Virus record (IMG/VR): IMGVR_UViG_3300028045_000032 | Coordinates: 1-43,898 of that record | Length of the DNA: 43,898 nucleotides | Source: a virus | Strand: one strand, 5' to 3' | Part shown: piece by piece, positions 8,316-15,977 of the stretch | How the letters are laid out: each line of letters opens with the position of its first letter | Position numbering within the stretch: the stretch's first letter is position 1 | Notes under the pieces: generated by a model | Database searches by the model: none | What the model was told of the DNA's origin: nothing | What the model saw: the letters and a program-made list of their open reading frames with translations, nothing else | Made by a program: the position numbers and the translations under genes

Positions 8316-8753
8316 ATGATTAAAAGAGACGTGAGACAAGTTTTGTCATATGATTCTGTTGGTACAGTTGCCGCACCAGCAACTTTAACAGCTGCTTATG
8401 CGGGTAACAGCCAGGAACATTTGGCTAAAGGTTTTAGAACTATCAACTTTAATATCCGATACACACCCAAGGCAGGTGAGAGTAATCGTTACATTGAAGT
8501 TTTAGTAGAAGACAGTAATGATGATGGAACTAGCTACGAAGATCAAGGAGCGAAACAATATACTCCATCAACGATCAATGTTTACGACAATCAGGAATTA
8601 ACCTTCCCTGGTTCTAAAGTTACTACAGGTGGAACAACTTACACTGTTAGCGTTCCGGTCGAAGTTAATGGTGAAAAGGTAAAAGTTTCAGTTAGAGAAA
8701 ACGGTACAACAGACTTCGGTACTGTTAGTATTATAAGTACACTATTAGACTAA
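8316..8753 (+). CDS. Structural beta protein, 145 aa
   Basis: A beta-rich, neutral protein (INFNIRYTPKAGESNRYIEVLVEDSNDDG..., TTYTVSVPVEV, KVKVSVREN). It looks like a small virion protein such as a tail, head-completion or decoration component. It sits directly upstream of two secreted-type proteins and seven bases from the next start. No specific family recognised. Confidence 0.65.
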   Translation: MIKRDVRQVLSYDSVGTVAAPATLTAAYAGNSQEHLAKGFRTINFNIRYTPKAGESNRYIEVLVEDSNDDGTSYEDQGAKQYTPSTINVYDNQELTFPGSKVTTGGTTYTVSVPVEVNGEKVKVSVRENGTTDFGTVSIISTLLD

Positions 8754-8759
8754 GAATAT

Positions 8760-10913
8760 ATGAAAAAATTTTTATTTTTATTTTTCGCTTTGCTATTGGT
8801 GTGCGCACCATTAAGTGCTTCAGCACAAGTTCCAGGAATGAGTAGTGGTAATATCATTACTAGTTTATGGCAACTACAAAGCGACAATACAACAATAGAA
8901 CCGGTGAACGACTATGATGCTGAGATCGTTAACTTAACAGTTACCGGTACTTTAACATTTTCAGGCGTCATGGGTGGCGACTTAGATCTTGACAGTAATA
9001 AGATTTATAACGGCTATGCTGAGTTCACGCCTGATGTAGAAGTTACTTCTGATACAAACGATGGATCAACCAAGCCAATTGTTGCGCTTGATAGTGATTC
9101 CGCAGAAGTGTTTAGTGTTGATTCAGACGGTGGAGTTAGCGCTACAACTTTGGCGCTTACTGGTGCAACCTCTACTGGCGATTTAACAATTAGCAAATCA
9201 GAGGCTGAGGCCTATTTGAAATTTGATGTTGATTATGCAACTCCATTAGACGATGATCCAATCGCGCATTTTCAGTTTAATTCAAAAGATGATGCTGGTG
9301 CGGATATAACATACGCAGAAATATACGCAGAAATTAAAGACTCTGCAAGTCCAATTGCCGATGGTCGGTTAGATTTCAAAGTGGCCGGCGATGCGGTATT
9401 GAGAACTGGTATGTACATTCAGGGTGTTGGTTCATATGCTCAAGTTCAATTTGTAGGTGATGCAAACTTTCAAAGATCTTTATCAATGGGAGATAATCAA
9501 AACTTTGTTTTAGGTGGTACTGGTGGGATTCAGGCTGTTCTGAATTTAAGCACGGCACAAACAAATTCAATGTTTAGGATTGGTTCCTCAGCGAACTCTA
9601 ATGTTGTTTTATTTGATAATGGCTCAACAACAAATGATCAAGAGATTCCGGTGCAAACAGAGAATACTGTTGCAATCGCATCAAGTTCCACTTATGACCC
9701 AGACGACTCAAACAACGCATGGATGGCTTATCAATATGATGGCGATCTTGTTGTCTTTGGTGCGGATCAAGAAGGAGTAGGTGATACGCCAGCTATTTTG
9801 AATAATGGTGTGAACTTTGACCTTTCAGATATTACAGATACTCAGACAGATTCTTATGGATTGAGAGTTGAACGAGATATTGATGATTCAAATGCGGCCG
9901 GCGGTTCAGACACTTACGCCCATATCTGGTCAGATATGACAATTTCGGACGGAACAGGTGCTGATTATGAGTATTTATACTTAGGAACAACTGGCGGAAC
10001 TGATGTGTTTTCAGTTGATGAAGAAGGTACAATTGTTTCACCTAGAACTTATTTGGCTGATATAACAACTCCAACAAATGATAGATTCGAAATTTATCAT
10101 GGTGCTTCTGGTTCAGTTGCCGGCGCAAGCACTCATGCTAAATATACAGAGGCTTATTATGGTGGAAATGTGGCAGCCGGAACAGCAGATTTAGTAAATG
10201 TTTATACAGAGGGAATGACAACTGCTGGGAACTTAGTTGCTGGTAGATCAACAACTGTAAACGGACATGCTAGCGATGTTGCAAACTCTTTCCTTGCTGG
10301 TGCAATTTATGATTTCAATGCAAACAGCACGGGTGCTGCTTCTACTGGCGTTGCTTGTTTATTCACTAACGATCCTTGGGATTATTGTACAATCGCTGTT
10401 GCTGGGGATAATGTCATGTCTGCTGTGCTAGTAGGTCCTGGCGATGGAAAAAGAGTCGGTTTAGTCGGGGGAGCCGGCGTAACCGGAGGATCCGCACAAT
10501 CCGGTGGTGATGTGTATGTTCAACTTGGTGCAAATTCTGGTGGCGGAGACGATGGTAATTTCTATATCTATGATACTGATGGAACAACTGTCTTATGGGG
10601 ATTACAAGAAGATGGAGTTTCTATTCACGATGAATTGCTAACTGATAAATCAAGTCAAACTGTTGCAGATGATGGAACAATTACTTTGGATACTGGCGTG
10701 GTTGGGATTTTGACAGTTTGGGTTGAAGATGAGTATATGAGAGTGTATGTCAATTCAGACGGAGCGATCACTTCACTGGAAGGCTCAACAAATACAGCGA
10801 TTACAGATTCAGATACAGACCTTTGTGTCTATGACGGCGGAACTGGAGCGGTAATTAAAAACAGATTGGGAGCGAGCAAGACAGTTGGTTATACATTTGA
10901 TTATATTAACTAA
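8760..10913 (+). CDS. Large fibre-like protein with an N-terminal signal peptide
   Basis: A 717-aa protein. Residues 1-23 are a textbook Sec signal peptide: MKKF, then a run of Leu/Phe/Ala, and ASA before Gln as the cleavage site. The mature part is Gly/Asp/Thr/Ser-rich with recurring short strand-turn units (GDLDLDSNKIYNG, GNFYIYDTDGTTV), resembling trimeric beta-helix or fibre proteins. The C-terminal 80 residues look like a compact beta module. Its place in the structural operon suggests a fibre or spike, but a signal peptide is unusual for a cytoplasmically assembled virion part. It may instead be exported to the host surface. Start after AGAATAT, no SD. Confidence 0.75.
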   Translation: MKKFLFLFFALLLVCAPLSASAQVPGMSSGNIITSLWQLQSDNTTIEPVNDYDAEIVNLTVTGTLTFSGVMGGDLDLDSNKIYNGYAEFTPDVEVTSDTNDGSTKPIVALDSDSAEVFSVDSDGGVSATTLALTGATSTGDLTISKSEAEAYLKFDVDYATPLDDDPIAHFQFNSKDDAGADITYAEIYAEIKDSASPIADGRLDFKVAGDAVLRTGMYIQGVGSYAQVQFVGDANFQRSLSMGDNQNFVLGGTGGIQAVLNLSTAQTNSMFRIGSSANSNVVLFDNGSTTNDQEIPVQTENTVAIASSSTYDPDDSNNAWMAYQYDGDLVVFGADQEGVGDTPAILNNGVNFDLSDITDTQTDSYGLRVERDIDDSNAAGGSDTYAHIWSDMTISDGTGADYEYLYLGTTGGTDVFSVDEEGTIVSPRTYLADITTPTNDRFEIYHGASGSVAGASTHAKYTEAYYGGNVAAGTADLVNVYTEGMTTAGNLVAGRSTTVNGHASDVANSFLAGAIYDFNANSTGAASTGVACLFTNDPWDYCTIAVAGDNVMSAVLVGPGDGKRVGLVGGAGVTGGSAQSGGDVYVQLGANSGGGDDGNFYIYDTDGTTVLWGLQEDGVSIHDELLTDKSSQTVADDGTITLDTGVVGILTVWVEDEYMRVYVNSDGAITSLEGSTNTAITDSDTDLCVYDGGTGAVIKNRLGASKTVGYTFDYIN

Positions 10914-10921
10914 ATACTTAT

Positions 10922-11953
10922 ATGAAAAAATTTCTTAAAAAATTATCGTTGCCATTATTGACTGGGCTTTTGGTAGGTGTAATGATTGCAGGTTCAGTGG
11001 TGGCAACTGGAACTATTGTCGTCAAGACAAATGGTGGTGGAGATAATAGTGAGATTAAAATCGTCGAGGGTTTGTGGTTGACTGAATCCGGTACTCCGGA
11101 TATGAATGTGAATTACACATCTGGGGCAATTCGGAATGGTAATACTTATTACTACACGGCGGCTGGAGATGCTTTGGCTGTTTCGGCGGCAAGTGCCAGT
11201 ACTGAAAGACTGGATATAGTTCAAAAGCCTACTAATTCAAATGGCGCTCCTGAAATTAAACAGGGGAATGAGCAAGGCACAGGTACAACGAACATGGCGA
11301 CTGCAAGTAGCACTCCAGTTACTAGATACATATTTTATAATTCAAGTCCTGATTATTACAGATACCAGGCTTGGCAATATGTAAATGGTAGCGGAACAGA
11401 CTATTTGCTAAAAACATTATTAACAAATAGTGCGACTAATGGAGGTACTATCACTTTAAGTTTGTATGCGACTCCAGATAACGGAAGCGATAGTCCTGAT
11501 TGGGATAATAAGGTTTTAATTGAAACAAAGAGTGGTATATCTTCTTCGCCAAACACTCAAACATGGAGTGATATTGACACAACCTTTGATAATAGTGATA
11601 AGGTTTGGCTTGTTTTAGTAGGGTCAAATGCTTCTAATCCAAACCAACATTGGGGAATAAGTTGTGCGCAATCTGCTAACACCACAATGGGAACAGGGAT
11701 TACATCATTGCACAAATTATCTAACGATAACGGAGTTACTTGGAATACTAGTTTAGGTACAAATGGGTCATGGAAACAATTAGATGCTGGTTCAGCAGAT
11801 CCTAGTTACCCAACAGCAGATGCTAATTATGAGGCAATTGGGTACATTGGAAGTGATGCAACTCCAATTGCGGACGACACAGACGCTCTAACCACAGATT
11901 CTCCAACAGGAACAGAAGCTCAAATTATACCAATTAACGATAAACGACTATAA
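10922..11953 (+). CDS. Second exported or membrane-anchored beta protein
   Basis: A 343-aa protein with an N-terminal hydrophobic stretch after MKKFLKKLS (about residues 9-28, ending GSVVATG), so a signal peptide or an uncleaved anchor. The first six residues are close to those of the preceding gene. The rest is beta-rich (TGTIVVKTNGGG, then a central domain with YRYQAWQYVNGSG and KVWLVLVGSN, resembling carbohydrate-binding or jelly-roll modules). Together with the upstream gene it makes a pair of exported proteins inside the virion operon. Function unknown. Confidence 0.7.
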   Translation: MKKFLKKLSLPLLTGLLVGVMIAGSVVATGTIVVKTNGGGDNSEIKIVEGLWLTESGTPDMNVNYTSGAIRNGNTYYYTAAGDALAVSAASASTERLDIVQKPTNSNGAPEIKQGNEQGTGTTNMATASSTPVTRYIFYNSSPDYYRYQAWQYVNGSGTDYLLKTLLTNSATNGGTITLSLYATPDNGSDSPDWDNKVLIETKSGISSSPNTQTWSDIDTTFDNSDKVWLVLVGSNASNPNQHWGISCAQSANTTMGTGITSLHKLSNDNGVTWNTSLGTNGSWKQLDAGSADPSYPTADANYEAIGYIGSDATPIADDTDALTTDSPTGTEAQIIPINDKRL

Positions 11954-11956
11954 TCT

Positions 11957-12196
11957 ATGGAAAAAGTGACTGCCTTTACAAAAGAAACATTAATTCCATT
12001 TGGTTTGGTCTTATTGATGTTTGGTGGTATTTGGTATATGGCAAAAATGGATGCGAGGATTGATCATAATGGAGAAGAAACCGCTAGGATATGGTCTAGG
12101 TTAGATGATACTCCAACTAGGGCAGAATATAAGGTTATGCAAGAAGATATCGGAGAGATAAAAACTGATCTAAAAACATTGATAGGCAATCGATAG
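11957..12196 (+). CDS. Membrane protein with coiled coil, holin-like
   Basis: A 79-aa protein with one transmembrane segment at about residues 13-30 (IPFGLVLLMFGGIWYMA). It is followed by a polar helical tail that reads as a coiled coil (ARIWSRLDDTPTRAEYKVMQEDIGEIKTDLKTLI). Size and layout match small holin or membrane-accessory proteins next to lysis genes. The M23 peptidase lies 1.3 kb downstream, now separated by the SD-bearing cassette. It could alternatively anchor the two exported proteins before it. Confidence 0.6.
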   Translation: MEKVTAFTKETLIPFGLVLLMFGGIWYMAKMDARIDHNGEETARIWSRLDDTPTRAEYKVMQEDIGEIKTDLKTLIGNR

Positions 12197-12209
12197 AAAG
12201 GAGGCAGTC

Positions 12210-12368
12210 ATGGAACGAAGTTTGGTAAGTAAAATTTTTGGCAAAATGGTTGCCATTCCTATCTATATAGTTCTTTACATTTACATGTTGATAAAATCGG
12301 CCAGGAAGGAGGTTGCTAAATGGAACAAGCGAAGACGGATAAAAAATGCGAGTTCTGTCAGAAGGTAA
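12210..12368 (+). CDS. Small membrane protein, 52 aa (SD-bearing cassette)
   Basis: ATG 12210 is preceded by AAAGGAGG at ideal spacing, unlike the phage's own genes. The protein has a hydrophobic helix at about residues 13-29 (MVAIPIYIVLYIYMLIK) and a basic tail (KWNKRRRIKN). It overlaps the next gene by 49 bases in another frame. A small holin-like or membrane-targeting role is possible; no family recognised. First gene of the 12.2-13.46 kb cassette. Confidence 0.6.
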   Translation: MERSLVSKIFGKMVAIPIYIVLYIYMLIKSARKEVAKWNKRRRIKNASSVRR

Positions 12369-12478
12369 CTCTCCATAATCTTACAGTCAAATGGGAGAAT
12401 GGATGGGTTACATACGAGTTTGAATGCACTTTCTGCGGATTCACCGAAACCATTGAATACGATGAGAGCAGGAGGTAA
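12320..12478 (+). CDS. Zinc-ribbon microprotein, 52 aa
   Basis: Starts at ATG 12320 after AGGAGG. Two CxxC knuckles (KKCEFCQK at about 9-16 and ECTFCGFTE at about 36-44) predict a single zinc ribbon binding one zinc ion. The remainder is a short beta hairpin (WENGWVTYEF). Such ribbons bind nucleic acid or protein partners. It is one of three zinc-ribbon genes in a row with similar spacing, suggesting local duplication or a co-inherited set. Overlaps the preceding gene out of frame. Confidence 0.65.
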   Translation: MEQAKTDKKCEFCQKVTLHNLTVKWENGWVTYEFECTFCGFTETIEYDESRR

Positions 12479-12479
12479 C

Positions 12480-12665
12480 ATGGCGCTCATGAAGAAATGC
12501 CTATGTAATCATTGTGGCAAAGAACGAGACCACGAGATACTCCCCGTACAGATGAGCAACTACTTGATGTACCTCAACTACACCTGCAAATTTTGCAGGA
12601 ATGTACGAGGAGTCACAATGTCTATCGCTGACTGGTACAACCTCTTGAATAGGAGGGACGGATGA
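12480..12665 (+). CDS. Zinc-ribbon microprotein, 61 aa
   Basis: ATG 12480 follows GCAGGAGG. It has CNHC (about 9-12) and CKFC (about 35-38) knuckles, again one predicted zinc ribbon, plus a C-terminal helix (SIADWYNLLNRRD). A longer in-frame reading from 12399 exists, but the SD site fixes this start. It overlaps the next gene as ATGA, so translation is coupled. DNA, RNA or protein partner unknown. Confidence 0.65.
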   Translation: MALMKKCLCNHCGKERDHEILPVQMSNYLMYLNYTCKFCRNVRGVTMSIADWYNLLNRRDG

Positions 12666-12754
12666 AAACAATTGATGTCTTGATACTGTTCGCATTCTCG
12701 CTCTTGTTCCTTGCTTCGCTACTCATCACGATGAAAGGGTGTGGGTGCGTCTAA
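12662..12754 (+). CDS. Membrane micropeptide, 30 aa
   Basis: Starts within the previous stop codon after GGAGGGACGG, a good SD. The peptide is one hydrophobic helix (VLILFAFSLLFLASLLI) ending KGCGCV, possibly a lipid-modified or metal-binding tail. The stop TAA overlaps the next start (TAATG). A pore-forming or regulatory micropeptide is possible, but the peptide is too short for a family call. Confidence 0.5.
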   Translation: MKTIDVLILFAFSLLFLASLLITMKGCGCV

Positions 12755-12936
12755 TGGCAAAAGCAATCGGAGAGTGCATACAATGCAAAGTCAAGGGGGA
12801 ATTTACAGTTGCGAGTATTCGGTACGAAGGCAAAAATGCTTTCGTGAAACTCGAATGTAACAACTGTGGATTTCAAACACCTTTCCTCAAAATCAGGAAG
12901 GACACCTTGAAAGAACTGATAGGTGAAATTCACTGA
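12754..12936 (+). CDS. Zinc-ribbon microprotein, 60 aa
   Basis: Starts at ATG 12754 overlapping the previous stop. CIQC (about 8-11) and CNNC (about 39-42) knuckles flank a beta segment (FTVASIRYEGKNAFVKLE), predicting a zinc ribbon, and a basic helical tail follows. It is the third such protein in the cassette. A longer reading from GTG 12739 is less likely because it would run through the previous gene's end. Confidence 0.65.
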   Translation: MAKAIGECIQCKVKGEFTVASIRYEGKNAFVKLECNNCGFQTPFLKIRKDTLKELIGEIH

Positions 12937-13233
12937 TTCCTACCATACATCCTGCCTTTTATCCTCACACATGGGGGGGGTCCAACTGAACCCCCTACCT
13001 ACCTCTAGTATGTAGTCTGGTATAGATAGCATACTATGTACTATAAATAGTAAACAAATAAAATATCCAGCCATGAATTGGCTGAGCTGGTTGTGTAGAT
13101 GTCGGTGCATTGAAGCGTAAAAATGGCGGGCTTAGGCTCTGCCCCACCGCACTCTCGGACTATGACTTTAAGTCAAATCAAACCAATTCAATGATTGTCC
13201 GAGGTGGATTACATTTTCACAAGGAGGTCTGGA
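12937..13233 (+). ncRNA. 297-base gap with dyads, possible structured RNA or leader
   Basis: No gene fits here. The stretch has a G8/C5 hairpin (about 12973-12995), an inverted repeat TAGTATG/CATACTA (13006-13012 with 13030-13036), and a folded part. In the folded part, GCGG (13126-13129) pairs with CCGC (13147-13150), and CTCGGAC (13154-13160) pairs with GTCCGAG (13197-13203) around an inner GACT/AGTC hairpin. It ends at the AAGGAGG site of the next gene, so a cis-acting leader of that gene is one reading. Confidence 0.4.
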
Positions 13234-13458
13234 ATGAATCGACATCACATTTTTCCTAAAAGTAGGATACGTGATAAAGACAAGGACACAGACAACATCG
13301 TGTACTGGGAAGAGACGTTCCACAAACATTTCCATCAGCTATTCGACAACATGGTTCCAGAAGAGATACATGAGTTTATAGACGTTATTACAGAACCTGG
13401 TACAGTGTGGGATCATGAGACTTTGAAGAGACTACGCCAAGAAATAAAGGGCGAGTAA
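13234..13458 (+). CDS. HNH-like small protein, 74 aa
   Basis: Starts at ATG 13234 with AAGGAGG at good spacing. The N-terminus MNRHHIFPKSR is the HH-containing first half of an HNH/beta-beta-alpha motif. DNIVYWEETFHKHFHQLFDN supplies the Asn and His of the second half. The usual zinc Cys pairs are absent. Similar RHH..P.S proteins are common in phages and mobile DNA. It could be a small nuclease that mobilises or protects the cassette, or a degenerate fold with another role. Last gene of the SD-bearing cassette. Confidence 0.6.
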   Translation: MNRHHIFPKSRIRDKDKDTDNIVYWEETFHKHFHQLFDNMVPEEIHEFIDVITEPGTVWDHETLKRLRQEIKGE

Positions 13459-13493
13459 TACCCGTCCTTTTTCTAAGACATAACCAAAAAAAT

Positions 13494-14399
13494 ATGATCA
13501 AAACCAATCCTAAAATCAGCCTTAAAATCGCTAACCCGGTATTAAAGGCTAAGGTGACGCAGTATTTTGGAGTTCCAAAAACTGATTATCTCGCACGCGC
13601 GTATAGGTCTTTTGGACTAATTTGTTCAGACGATAAAAGTGATCTTTATAGAAAACCGTTCCATAATGGTATAGATTTTGGTACGTCTTCAGGTCAGAAA
13701 TGTTATTGTGTTTATCCCGCTGTTGTAACTAAGGCTGTTTATGGATCTAAATCGGCCGGTAATTTTGTTGAATTGACGACTGATGTTATCAATGAGAAAG
13801 GACTTGTATACAAATTGAAATTTCGATATTTACATTTAAAGAGTATTAGTGTTAAAAAGAATCAAAGACTTACTATGGGCGAAGTTGTTGGTCGTTGTGA
13901 TAATACTGGTTTCAGTACTGGCCCTCATTTACACTTTGATGTCATGTTGTACAAGGAGACAGTCGCTGGAAATTTCGCAAGGGTTAATAACGGATACTTA
14001 GGATTTATGAATCCACAGGAATTGTTTACTGATGTTAATTGGAACAAGTTGCCAGTCGATAAACGGTACGGACGAAAAAGAAATTATATCTTAGAATACA
14101 CATTAAGATTTGCCGCTACTCCACTTGGAGCTAAGATCACACCGTTCTTGAGTAAACGGATTAAAGACGGTCAATATATTCATAAGGTTCTAAAGAAACG
14201 AGGTCGAACAGTCCCGTTGATGACTAACCGGGAAAGTAACGCAATCATATACGGTAACTGGGGACCGGAGATCTTCAACGAAGCGATGTTCGCTAGTTAC
14301 GCTTGGTGCAGAAAAGAAGAGGTTGAACAAGCGTTGAAGGATCAGATGCCAATTGGTACTCCTTTCCACATGGGAGGTGAGAACGACGATAATAAATAA
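13494..14399 (+). CDS. M23-family peptidase, endolysin-like
   Basis: A zinc metallo-endopeptidase, 301 aa, that should cut peptide cross-links in cell-wall peptidoglycan. LytM motifs are complete: HNGID (H57, D61), YLHL (H114) and GPHLHFD (H145, H147). The catalytic part covers about residues 20-175; the C-terminal 120 residues are an unassigned helical or binding domain. No signal peptide is seen, so it either relies on the neighbouring membrane proteins as holin or is virion-associated. The start after AAAAAAT has no SD, unlike the gene before it. Confidence 0.85.
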   Translation: MIKTNPKISLKIANPVLKAKVTQYFGVPKTDYLARAYRSFGLICSDDKSDLYRKPFHNGIDFGTSSGQKCYCVYPAVVTKAVYGSKSAGNFVELTTDVINEKGLVYKLKFRYLHLKSISVKKNQRLTMGEVVGRCDNTGFSTGPHLHFDVMLYKETVAGNFARVNNGYLGFMNPQELFTDVNWNKLPVDKRYGRKRNYILEYTLRFAATPLGAKITPFLSKRIKDGQYIHKVLKKRGRTVPLMTNRESNAIIYGNWGPEIFNEAMFASYAWCRKEEVEQALKDQMPIGTPFHMGGENDDNK

Positions 14400-14408
14400 T
14401 AATCAAAT

Positions 14409-14795
14409 ATGCAGAAGAGACAAAAAATAGTAGCTACAGCAGTAGCCTTGGCGGTATTAACAGGTGTTGCAATTGGGTTCGGTGACAAGGTTAATTGTCT
14501 AATATCTCCTCACAAACTTTACCATGGAAAAACAAAGGTATGGTGTGGAGGCGAGAACGATTACAGGAAGATCAAAAAGACAATTGAAAACGATCACAAA
14601 GACGATGGGCAAGTTGATATTAATACCAGGGAACTAGTGATGTCTGTCCTAGATAAAGAGTTAAAGAATATTAGTGTAGAAGACAATGGTATGTTTACGG
14701 TTGATTTAACTAAACTTCCGTCAGCGTCCAAGAATGACGGTATGGGTAGCATTGATTTAAACGATTTAATTAAAGATTTAATATATGAAAAATAA
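14409..14795 (+). CDS. Membrane-anchored protein, 128 aa, lysis-cluster
   Basis: Residues about 6-25 form an N-terminal hydrophobic helix (KIVATAVALAVLTGVAIGFG), followed by a polar exported-type domain with two Cys (about residues 30 and 46). The C-terminal half is acidic and helical. Topology resembles an i-spanin or an anchored accessory of the lysis cluster, but no coiled-coil spanin signature is obvious. It lies between the M23 peptidase and the holin-like gene. Function unknown. Confidence 0.6.
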   Translation: MQKRQKIVATAVALAVLTGVAIGFGDKVNCLISPHKLYHGKTKVWCGGENDYRKIKKTIENDHKDDGQVDINTRELVMSVLDKELKNISVEDNGMFTVDLTKLPSASKNDGMGSIDLNDLIKDLIYEK

Positions 14796-14805
14796 CCTAA
14801 ATTAT

Positions 14806-14988
14806 ATGGAATTATTAAAAAAAGCACTAAAGTCAAAAACTATCTGGGTTAGTCTAGCGACAATCTGTACCGGTATCGGTATGTTTGTCTCAGGCGAACA
14901 GAACCTACAATCATTGATAGTGGTTGTTGTTGGTGCAGGTATGGCAGCTTTAAGATTTTTAACAGACAGTTCAATTAAAGACAAATAG
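14806..14988 (+). CDS. Holin-like protein, 60 aa
   Basis: KALKSKTIWVSLATICTGIG (first membrane segment), a short turn with GEQNLQS, then LIVVVVGAGMAALRFLTD and a basic tail. This two-helix hairpin with a 'KSKT.W' entry and a 'RF.T' exit is typical of small class II phage holins. I chose ATG 14806 because its TTATATG context matches other starts here; ATG 14785 is in frame and would overlap the preceding gene by 11 bases. It would form the membrane lesion that releases the M23 enzyme. Confidence 0.7.
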   Translation: MELLKKALKSKTIWVSLATICTGIGMFVSGEQNLQSLIVVVVGAGMAALRFLTDSSIKDK

Positions 14989-14995
14989 AACAACT

Positions 14996-15130
14996 ATGAC
15001 AGAACCAAAGAAGAGACAACGTTGCGAAATTTATTCTCGCGTCGTAGGTTACATGAGTCCGATCAGTCGTTGGAACCCTGGCAAGAGACGAGAGTTCGAT
15101 GACCGGAAAGAATACAAAGTTACAGGATAA
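14996..15130 (+). CDS. Stand-alone NrdD-type glycyl-radical tail, 44 aa
   Basis: Hand translation gives a 44-aa protein with RCEIYSRVVGYMSPISRWN and GKRREFDDRKEY. This matches the extreme C-terminus of class III anaerobic ribonucleotide reductase (NrdD), including the R-V-x-G-Y context where the radical glycine sits. The catalytic barrel is missing. In the family this tail supplies a Gly radical made by NrdG with SAM. Here it could be a spare part for a host NrdD, as YfiD/GrcA is for pyruvate formate-lyase. It may equally be a widespread mini-family with another role. The single Cys gives no zinc site. Confidence 0.6.
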   Translation: MTEPKKRQRCEIYSRVVGYMSPISRWNPGKRREFDDRKEYKVTG

Positions 15131-15141
15131 ACCATTTCACG

Positions 15142-15239
15142 CCTACTCGGTTAACGGCGGTAGGAGCAGTTCTGGTTTAGATTGAAATATTAATTTAAGC
15201 ATTTTCGACATTAAATACCCGCACTCAGCGAAAGTGCTT
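15142..15239 (+). other. Two stem-loops upstream of the connector gene
   Basis: CCTAC (15142-15146) pairs with GTAGG (15160-15164). AAGCATTTTCG (15197-15207) pairs with CGAAAGTGCTT (15229-15239) over 11 bp with one wobble. No U-run follows. It is an mRNA structure in a 135-base gap between lysis and tail genes, perhaps a processing or pausing site. Confidence 0.45.
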
Positions 15240-15265
15240 AAAGATAATAATTTAACCTAGTCAAT

Positions 15266-15976
15266 ATGGCACAAAAATTTTTAACTTATTCAGAAGTTGA
15301 TACAGCAATTCAGAACAAAATGTCTAACAGGGTACCTGCTGAAAGCAGAAGACTTGAAGCAATCAACGATCTCTTGCAAGGGATCTTTGCTCAATACGAC
15401 ATAAGCACTTCGTTAAGACGAGTGTCTATTTCTGTTATCCCAAACGGGACGGCGTACGATGTATCAGGGCTAGTTACCGATGACGACGTAAAGAAAATAA
15501 GAACAATCAAGTACGATGACGGTGACGATAACTACCAGGAATTCATTCAAGTCCCTAGAGAAGACTTAGAAGAACACATTGATAACAAGGTTTATATAAA
15601 CGAGTATTGTATTTATTTCCAAGACGGAGTTCAGTACCTGAAACTTAATTCAGTTGAGAATCTCACCACCGCTCAAACGGTTGATATGGATTACTTCACA
15701 TACTTCGTTGCGTACGAAACAGTGGGAGCAACATTTGAAGAACTATTACTATCAAATTCAACTTATGTTATTTTGTTACCTAAACGGTTCAAGAACGTTA
15801 TTGTTTGGGGAGCTGTCAAAGAACTCCTATACCCAGCGATTGGTGAAGATGCAGAACGTCGGTACGCGATTGTTAGCAATAAGTTCAAGAGCGAGTTAGC
15901 TAAGATCGGGTTAGATTACACAGGTACAAAAGCAAAATCAAAACATAAGCAAATTAAACTAAGACCACAATATTAG
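15266..15976 (+). CDS. Head-tail connector / adaptor protein (probable)
   Basis: A 236-aa protein at the start of the tail block. It begins LTYSEVDTAIQNKM, has a central beta part (RVSISVIPNGTAYDVSGL), and a helical C-terminus (KRFKNVIVWGAVKELLYPAIGED, then FKSELAKIGLDYTG). The layout recalls tail-completion or adaptor proteins of podoviruses (P22 gp4-like or T7 gp11-like role) that bind under the portal. It is followed one base later by the nozzle-like gene. The call is from position and overall pattern. Confidence 0.6.
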   Translation: MAQKFLTYSEVDTAIQNKMSNRVPAESRRLEAINDLLQGIFAQYDISTSLRRVSISVIPNGTAYDVSGLVTDDDVKKIRTIKYDDGDDNYQEFIQVPREDLEEHIDNKVYINEYCIYFQDGVQYLKLNSVENLTTAQTVDMDYFTYFVAYETVGATFEELLLSNSTYVILLPKRFKNVIVWGAVKELLYPAIGEDAERRYAIVSNKFKSELAKIGLDYTGTKAKSKHKQIKLRPQY

Positions 15977-15977
15977 T

